In this document: positions 57,306-64,000 of the stretch, piece by piece
Numbering within the stretch: position 1 is the first letter of the stretch
Layout: each line of letters opens with the position of its first letter
Assembly: GCF_002575655.3 (NCBI RefSeq)
Contig: NC_053036.3
Location: forward strand, 154,976,627-155,040,626
Direction of reading: 5' to 3'
From: Aegilops tauschii subsp. strangulata
Lineage: Eukaryota > Streptophyta > Magnoliopsida > Poales > Poaceae
DNA: 64,000 nucleotides
Notes under the pieces: model-generated
Databases searched by the model: none
What the model saw: the letters and a program-made list of their open reading frames with translations, nothing else
Told to the model about the DNA's origin: nothing
Position numbers and translations under genes: made by a program

Positions 57306-57490
57306 GCCCGCGCCAGCTTTTTGTCAGTCGGGCAGTTGCCGAGGCAGCGTGGGGAAGCAGAGACGCCCACGTCCAATCAATCGCCACGCGTCAACCAGGC
57401 CGCGGGCTGTTGGGGCCCGCAATGCTCTACACTTGCCCCTTGGCCTCGCCTCGAAGCCAAGTTCGAGCGCGCCTTGGGCCCGGGGGCTAC

Positions 57491-58390
57491 TGTCGGCGTC
57501 TTGGGAACGGGGGTCCCCAGACTTGCCTGCCTGCGGCCCACGGTGTGGCTCCGTCAGCGGCCCCGTACGGCCCATCTTCATCTGCGAACACTCAAGACCC
57601 GCGCGAGGGGCCAAGCCTCGTGAGGCTGACGACGCAAGACCTCCTCGGGGGCGGCCTCACCAGGCTGGCTCGCGAGGGGCGGAGAATCAAGGCAAGGGGC
57701 ACCTCGCGAGGTTCCTGTGACGTAAGCCATAACGACCAGGGCCAGGCGGGCGCCAGGCGGGCACCAGCGCGCGCAGTGTCCTCGTTTCCTCTTTGGTGCT
57801 AAAGAGGCAAGCGCAGGCGAGGAGTCCCGAGGCATCATGCAAAGGTTTCCATATCGGTGCAACGAGACCAAGACCAGCAGGACGGCAGGACGGACGTCAC
57901 CATGGAGCCCAGGACGGCGTCACCGCCAGAGCCTTCGGCAGGCGAAGACCACCTTTAGTCAGGATAACTTGTACTAGTTGTCTCCCTTCAAATTTGGCCG
58001 TTGTGGCATCCCTTCCCGCCTAATATTTGGGAAGAGGACCAGGGCCTCTATAAATAGGGCTAGCCACCATCATAGCAGGCGACAGATCATTCATATCATC
58101 CTCTACCACACAAGCTCACCAAGCACAAGAGCACCTCTCCTCAGGAGGCTCTTCTTCCCTTGTAACTATTCTACTTCAGCCCGAGAGGCAATCCCCCACA
58201 CCACACTGGAGTAGGGTATTACACCACATCGGTGGTCCGAACCAGTATAAACCTTGTGTCTCTTGTTCTGTGAGTTCGACGCGCTGAGCTTTGAGACCGC
58301 GGTGAGGGCGTGAGCTAGGGGGAGGAGAGATCTTCGTGCGCACCCCAGTGTTTGAACCTCGAGGGTTTTGCCGGAACCCGAAATCTGACA
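57491..58390 (+). repeat. E5 3' LTR (900 bp)
   Basis: Preceded by the purine-rich gggcccgggggctac. It is about 85-88% identical by eye to the E6 LTR (60273-61181) and has the same TATA context. Confidence 0.9.
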
Positions 58391-60272
58391 ACAGGCTTCG
58401 GTCAGTCCGCTCTTAGCAGACTGGACCCTCTCATTCACCGTACCCATGAGCATGCGGTGTTCTTCCATGATAGAAGCACCTCGCAGCGCTTCCATGAAAG
58501 TATCTGGTGCCTCTAGATGGACAGAGGTCACCGATGGGATAGGTGCGCTTCCTTCTTTCGAAGGAGGTTGCCTGCCTGATTCCGGAGCCGTATGTGTCTC
58601 CGGAACAGTATTCGGCTGGGGGCCGAATTATATATGGCCCCCATCGCCAGTCTCCGGGGGGATTTTCTCCCCAATATGACCGGTGATCGAGGTCCCTCTG
58701 GCGCCACCCTGACGGCCTCCTGCATCCCCCCTGGCCTGTGAAGGTCCTTTGAAACACCGCCTCGGCATCGTCCGTGGCCTTGGGAGAGGTGGCCGTCGGC
58801 AGTGACCCGCTGTCCATAGCATTTGAATCCAGCGAACCCCCCGATGAGGATCGCTGGGATCTGTCATGGGTCGGACTGCAGTGGACGATTCAACACATTA
58901 GGATCAATAGGTAAAGGAGTTGGACGTATAAGTGCGTCAGTGCCTTCGAATACTTACGATTCAACCGGGGGCTTATCCCTTGGGCGCCACTCCGAGCTGC
59001 TGTCGGTATCCGGCGCGGTGTCGTCCGCAAGGGAGGCTCTTCTCCTCTTGGACGCTTCGGCCTCCAGACGCGTGGAGGCCGCCCTTTTCTTCCTTCCCCC
59101 CTCAGGGGGGAGTTGCTTTCTTCTTCCTCCTCCTCCTCCTCCTCGTCGGTGGCGGGTGGGGAATGGGTCTCGATGTCTACGGACGTCACGTTCGAAGTGC
59201 CCTTGTGGCGGAGGCCACCTCTGGTCCCCTTGGCCTTCTTCTTGGCCTTCTTCTCCGGCGCCTGGTAGGGCACCTAAACCAGCATCTTCGTCAGAAGTGG
59301 AATTGCTGGGTCTTCGGGGAGTGGAGCCGGACTCTTGACGAGCTCCACCTTCTTTGTCCAGCCCTGCAAAAGTAAGATGGGGAAGCACAGACATTCTCCT
59401 TGAGTATATAAGTAAAGGATACAACTTGAAAACACGAAAAACTTACCGGACTGGCGGGGTGGGTCGGGTTGTACCCACGGTCTTCGGTCTCCTTCGGCCA
59501 CGTCTCATTGGCCTTGAAGAGTACCTTCCAAATACCTTCATGCGTAACGCCCAAGAAGTGTTGCAGGGTTTGGTGCTTGGCCGGATCGAACTCCCACAAA
59601 TTGCAGGTCCGGCTTTGGCATGGAAGGATCCGACGAAAGAGCATCACATGGATCACATTGACAAGCTTGATGTTCTTGTCGACCATGCTCTTGATGCGCA
59701 TCTGCATCGCTGTCAACTCATCTGACGAGGCCAGTCCAGGCCCTTCTCTAGCCAGGAGGTGAGCCGCATCGGGTCCCCAGACCTGAACTCGGGAGCCGCG
59801 GCCCAGGTGATGTCGCAGGGCTCTGTGACATAGAACCACTGTGGTTGCCACCCTTTAACGGTCTCAACGAAAGTAACTTTGGGCCATATGACGTTGGGCA
59901 TCTTGCTCACCATGGCGCCTGCGCACTCTGCGTGTTGGCCGTCCACCACCTTCGGCTTCACATTGAAGATCTTCAGCCACAATCCGAAGTGGGGTGAGAT
60001 GCGGAGGAAGGCCTCTCACACGACAATAAAAGCCGAGATGTTGAGGAAGGAGTTGGGGGCCAGATCATGGAAATCCAGCCCGCGGACGAATGGGTGGAGT
60101 GGAAATCCAGCTCGCGGACGAACGGGGGGATGAACACAACCCTCTCATGGGGCTCCGGGGTAGGGACGATATGTCCCTTGGTCGGAAGCCGGTGGGCGAC
60201 TTCCTTGGACAAATATCCGGCCTCCCGGAGCTTGCTAATGTCCTTCTCCTTGACGAAAGAGACCATCCACTT
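58391..60272 (-). pseudogene. E4 antisense gene, middle exons between E5 and E6
   Basis: Minus strand. It begins inside the N-terminal domain where E6 interrupts it: GHIVPTPEPHERVVF matches the PTPxxGExVVF signature. A 32-bp tandem duplication (60070 and 60102) shifts the frame. KGWQPQWFYVTEP (near 59850) and FDPAKHQTLQHFL (near 59580) follow. Introns are visible at 59446-59364 (83 bases) and 58957-58876 (82 bases), with GTAAGT or GTAAGT-like donors. A Lys-rich, then Glu-rich segment lies near 59260-59100. The exon reaching 58391 continues in frame across E5 to 49652 when one copy of the target duplication is removed. Confidence 0.78.
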
Positions 60273-61181
60273 TGTCGGTGTTCTGGGAACGGGGGTCCCC
60301 AGACTTGCCTGCCTGTGGCCCATGGCGTGGCTCTGTGAGCGGGCCCGTCCGGCCCATCTTCATCAACAAGGCATTCAAGACCCTCGCGAGGGGCCAAGCC
60401 TCGCGAGGGGGGCGACACAAGACCACCTCAGGAGCGGCCTCACCAGGTTGGCTCGCGGGGGGGGGGGGGGGGTGGAGAGTTCAAGGCAAGGCAAACCTCG
60501 CGAGGTTCCAATGACATGAGCCATGACGATCGAGACCAGGCAGGCGCCAGGCGGGCGCCAGCGCATGAAGTGTCCTTGTTTCCTCTTTGGTGCTAAGGAG
60601 GCAAGCGCTGGCGCGGAGGACCGTGGCGTCAAGCAAAGGTTTCCATATCGGTGCAACGAGACCAAGACTAGCAGGATGGCAAGACGGAGGTCACCATGGA
60701 GCCCAAGGCGGCGTCACCACCAGAGCCTTTTGCAGGCGAAGACTGCTTTTGTCAGGATAAGCTGTACTAGTTGTCCCCTTACAAATTGGCCGTTGTTGGC
60801 TCCCTTCCCGCTCAATATTTGGAGAGAGGACCGGGGCCTCTATAAATAGGACTAGCCACCACAGTAGGAGGCATGGGATCTTTAGCCAATCCTTAGCCAC
60901 ACACCGAGCACAAGAACACCTCAACCTCAGGAGGCTGTCCTTCCCCTTATAACTGTTCATCCTCAGCCCGAGAGGCAATCCACCACCACCACACTGGAGT
61001 AGGGTATTACACCACAATGGTGGCCCGAACCAGTATAAATCTTGTGTCCCTTGTGCTGCGAGTTCGTTGAGTTAGCCCTTGAGATCTCAGCGAAGCGAGG
61101 ACGTGGATCGGTAGGGTGAGATCTTGATGCGCACCCCAGAGTTCGAACCTTGAGGGTTTTGCCGGAACCCGTGATCCGACA
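60273..61181 (+). repeat. E6 5' LTR (909 bp)
   Basis: TGTCGGTGTT...GATCCGACA. The TATA box tataaata is at 60841-60848. A run of 16 G at 60457-60472 replaces gaggggcgg of the E5 LTR and could form a G-quadruplex or be a replication-slippage product. Confidence 0.92.
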
Positions 61182-61183
61182 TT

Positions 61184-61201
61184 TGGCACGCCGGGTAGGG
61201 G
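61184..61201 (+). other. E6 primer binding site
   Basis: tggcacgccgggtagggg begins two bases after the LTR. The primer tRNA was not identified with certainty. Confidence 0.65.
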
Positions 61202-61258
61202 TGCACCGTAGCTTTCCTTCCGTCGATCTGCGCTCTGCCATCATCGCGCTCCACCTTC

Positions 61259-64000
61259 ATGGTAGGCATCTCGCTCCCGGCTCCGACGGCTGACGCCGAC
61301 GATGGGGCCAGGGGGCTCCGAGCCCTGGCCCCCGCCTTACGGCAGGTGCAGTGGCCGCCCAAGTTCAAGTCGGAGATGTCGCCGCGCTACGACGGGGCAG
61401 CGGACCCGTCAGCTTTCCTGCTGGCATATGAGGAGGCCGTCCTCGAGGCCGGGGGTGATGACAAGGTCATGGCCAACAGGCTTCCCATGGCCCTCACTGG
61501 CGCGCCGCGCGCCTGGCTGCTCAACCTCCCCGGATCCACGATGGCATCTTGGGAGGAGCTGCACGGCCTCTTCACTGTGCGCTACGCGGCACCGGTGCAC
61601 CACGCGGTCGCGGCCCTACTAGGCTGCTCTCAAGAACCGCCTTTAGATTGCCATATCAAGCCATTCCTTTGCCAAATCAGCGCAGCTTCCAAGTGCTCGG
61701 GGGCTTCGCCGGGTTGGGCTGCGTCCGAGGCCGACCTCACCTTCGACTCGGAAGACCACCCCGTCACCACCGCCGGCTCGGGTATGCTCCCAATGCTTTG
61801 CACGCCCACCATTTGCAACGTGGCCGTCACCAAGACCCTCATCGACGGCGGCGCCGGCCTCAACGCGCTCTCCGTGGAGGCCTTCGGCCTTCTTCCCATG
61901 CCGCTCGAGCCGTTCAGCCTCAGCAAGCCTTTCCCAGGAGTTGGCGGCGGCACCTCCCACCCCCTAGGGCAGATCCGCCTCCTTGTCACCTTCGGCACGT
62001 GCGACAACTACCGCACAGAGCTGGTCGACTTCGACATCGCCCACATCAGCCTCCCGTACAATGCCATCCTCGGGTACCCAGCTCTGGCCCAGTTCATGGC
62101 AGCGACCCATCCGGCCTACAACCTCATGAAGATGCCTGGAAACAAGGGCGTCCTCACCATCAAGGGGGACGCCAAGGAGGCCCTGGCGGCGCTCAAGCTT
62201 GCCCTCAAGACCGCCGCGCGGCACAGCCCGTCGGCGCGGGCACCTCCGAGGCCGAGGGAGCCGCACTAACCAAGAAGAAGCAGTTGTTCACCCAAGACAA
62301 GGCAGAAACCAAGCGGGTGCCGGTCGAGGAGGACGGGTCCTCAGGAGCCACCTTTACCATAGGCGCTGACCTCGACCCAGACCAAGAGGAAGCGTTGGTG
62401 AAGTTCTTGCGCGCAAACAAGGAGATATTTGCATGGGAACCCAAGCAGCTGGTGGGGGTCCCGAGAGAGGTGATTCAGCATCACTTAAGGGTATGCCCCA
62501 ATGTACGCCCTTTGAAGCAGCGGGCAAGACGACAGTCCGCGGAGAAGCAGGCCTTCATTGTCCAAGAAACCCGCAAGCTGGAGGCGGCGGGTGCCATTAA
62601 CGAGGTCCGGTACCCCGAGTGGCTGGCAAACCCTGTCTATGTGCGGAAGAAAGGCGGGAAGGAGCGAATGTGCGTTGACTTCAGCACAACAAGGCCTGCC
62701 CCCAAGATCCGTTCCCGCTCCCACGCATCGACCAGATCGTCGACTCCACCGCCGAGTGCGACCTGCTGTGCTTCCAGGATGCGTTCTCAGGGTATCACCA
62801 GATCAAGATGGCGGTAGAAGATGTAGAGAAGACAGCCTTCCTGACCCCGCGTGGAGCGTACTGCTACACTTGCATGCCTTCCAGACTGCGTAACATGGGC
62901 GCGACCTTTCAACGGTTGATGCACATCGCCTTAGGGCGGCAGCTCGGGAGAAACGCGGAAGCCTACGTCAACGACATTGTGGTGAAGTCTCGGGAGGCGA
63001 GAACCTTGATCCAAGGTCTGGAGGAAACTTTCGCGGGCCTGCGCCAGGTGAACTTACGACTTAACCCAGAGAAGTGCGTGTTTGGTGTCCCTTCCGGCAA
63101 GCTGTTGGGTTTCCTCGTGTCCCACAGAGGGATCGAGGCGAACCCAGAAAAGATCAAGGCCATTGAAGACATGAGCCCACCGTAGACCCTCAAAGAAATG
63201 CAAAAGCTGGCTAGTCGGGTGACTGCGTTGGGGCGCTTCATCTCCAAGCTGGGAGAGCGCGCCCTACCCTTCTTCAAGCTGATGAAGAAGAAGGGCCCGT
63301 TCGAATGGACCCCGGAGGGCGACCGAGCTTTTCAAGACGTCAAGAGATACCTGACCGGCCCTCCAGTGATGGTGGCGCCACGACCTCTCGAGCCCCTAGT
63401 GCTTTCTCTTGCTGCCACCCCATACTCCGCCAGCGCGGCTCTGGTGGCGGTTCGGGAAGAGCACCGGGCCAAAGGTGCATCACGCCAGGCTATGCCGCCA
63501 GCCGAGATGACGCAAGATCAGGAAGGCGCCGCAAGAGCCGCAGCAGCATCAACAGAGGACCGAGCTCGGCAGGACGACGCCACCGAGACCCCGACAAAAG
63601 ATCAAGCGTCAGGAGTTCCACTACCTCAGGAGACACCCCAACTCCCGCAAGACACGAGCCTCACCAACGCGCCAGCTCTCGTCGAGCACCCGGTGTATTT
63701 CAACAGCACGGTGTTGCGGGACGCAAGGGCACGATATCCCATGCCTCAGAAGCTCTTGCTCGCGCTCTTGGTGGCCTCGCGTAAGTTGCGGCACTACTTC
63801 CAGGGCCACCCCATCAAGGTCATCTCAGCCTACCCATTGGAGAGAGTTCTCAGGAGCCCCAACTCTGCTGGAAGGGTCGCTGAGTGGAACATCGAGTTGC
63901 ACACATTCCAGTTGGAGTTCAGCACTACCAGGGTCATCAAGGGAGCCACGCTTGCTGATTTCATGGCAAAATGGACGGATGCCCTGGCGGTTGAAGTACA
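61259..64000 (+). pseudogene. E6 Gag-PR-RT-RNase H, decayed
   Basis: An ORF at 61259-62269 fuses a Gag N-terminal half (PRYDGAADPSAFLLAYEE, APRAWLLNLPGS) directly to the protease (LIDGGAGLNALS, ILGYPALAQFM); the rest of gag is deleted near 61620-61740. Frame changes follow near 62240 and 62690. RT blocks are ANPVYVRKKGGKERMCVDF, FSGYHQIKM and NMGATFQR. The catalytic motif reads YVND (AAC at 62970-62972) instead of YVDD. TAG at 63183-63185 interrupts the frame. An RNase H region with a long extra insert (Ala/Glu/Thr-rich, 63480-63680) continues to the window end (GRVAEWNIELHTF, ATLADFMAKW). Confidence 0.85.

Larger units (their letters stand above)
49658..58390 (+). mobile_element. E5: degenerate Gypsy element inserted in E4 antisense gene
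   Basis: The ends are TGTCGGCG...ATCTGACA, and the target duplication is gcagg (49653-49657) versus acagg (58391-58395), one mismatch. Order: truncated 5' LTR, gag, partial protease, RT scraps, repeat-rich 3' region, antisense gene (minus strand), and full 3' LTR. Large internal deletions removed the primer binding site and most of pol. Left and right LTRs differ by roughly 5-10% where both exist, so it is older than E3. Confidence 0.88.
43449..64000 (+). mobile_element. E4: pol-less Gypsy element with antisense gene, right end off window
   Basis: The left LTR is 43449-43912 (TGAGGGAGTCC...TTTTGACA). gag and protease are on the plus strand, and a homologous antisense gene is on the minus strand (48468 onward), interrupted by E5 and E6. 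No RT, RNase H or integrase was found between protease and the antisense gene, so E4 is non-autonomous. Its 3' LTR and target duplication partner (left candidate aggcc, 43444-43448) must lie beyond 64000, after E6. Confidence 0.85.
60273..64000 (+). mobile_element. E6: Gypsy element related to E5, left part
   Basis: Its LTR (60273-61181) is of the same family as that of E5. It is inserted in the N-terminal domain of the E4 antisense gene; the left five-base flank is cactt (60268-60272). PBS, a shortened gag, protease, RT and RNase H follow up to the window end. Integrase and the 3' LTR are off the right edge. Confidence 0.88.

Noticed and set aside
1..64000. Host protein-coding, tRNA, rRNA or microRNA genes
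   Set aside because: Every coding signal could be assigned to a retrotransposon; no cloverleaf or rRNA segment was recognised by reading, although a tRNAscan or Rfam search was not possible.

Overview
This is intergenic nuclear DNA of a grass, most probably a Triticeae species (wheat, Aegilops, barley or rye). I found no host protein gene and no tRNA or rRNA gene. Almost every base belongs to LTR retrotransposons nested inside each other. The Triticeae call rests on the BARE/Angela/WIS-type Copia element at the left edge and on the overall style of GC-rich, nested Gypsy elements. It is an inference, because no search was run.

Layout. (E0) 1-4384, minus strand: 5' part of an Angela/BARE-type Copia element with its 5' LTR at 2665-4384. 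(Host DNA) 4390-6140 and 42772-43448: the two halves of an unclassified, minisatellite-rich repeat, perhaps DNA-transposon subterminal sequence. (E1) 6146-42766, plus strand, TSD tggtg: an Athila-like Gypsy element with gag, protease and a third ORF but no reverse transcriptase. (E2) 14850-42065, minus strand, TSD gaacc: a Tat-like Gypsy element inserted in the 3' LTR of E1. (E3) 21436-35292, minus strand, TSD atcgc: a second Tat-like element inserted in the integrase of E2. (E4) 43449 to beyond the window, plus strand: a Gypsy element with gag and protease but no pol. (E5) 49658-58390 and (E6) 60273 to beyond the window, plus strand: two related Gypsy elements, both inserted in the antisense gene of E4.

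The most interesting content is a second gene carried antisense to gag-pol in E2, E3, E4 and E5, between the polyprotein and the 3' LTR. In E3 it is intact: a TATA box, six exons at 23185-26892, five GT-AG introns with consistent phases, and a predicted 1045-residue protein. That protein has an N-terminal domain of the 'putative gypsy type transposon' (Transposase_28-like) kind, a basic NLS-like patch, coiled coils and a conserved C-terminal region. The E2, E4 and E5 copies share motifs and gene structure but are decayed. Because the gene is antisense, its introns are not recognised in the genomic transcript and survive retrotransposition.

Hand-counted LTR divergence (about 1.5% for E3, 4.2% for E2, 4% for E1) agrees with the nesting order. 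Nearly all in-frame stops in E2-E6 are TAG or TGA at sites expected to have been CAG, CGA or TGG, which suggests decay by deamination of methylated cytosine.
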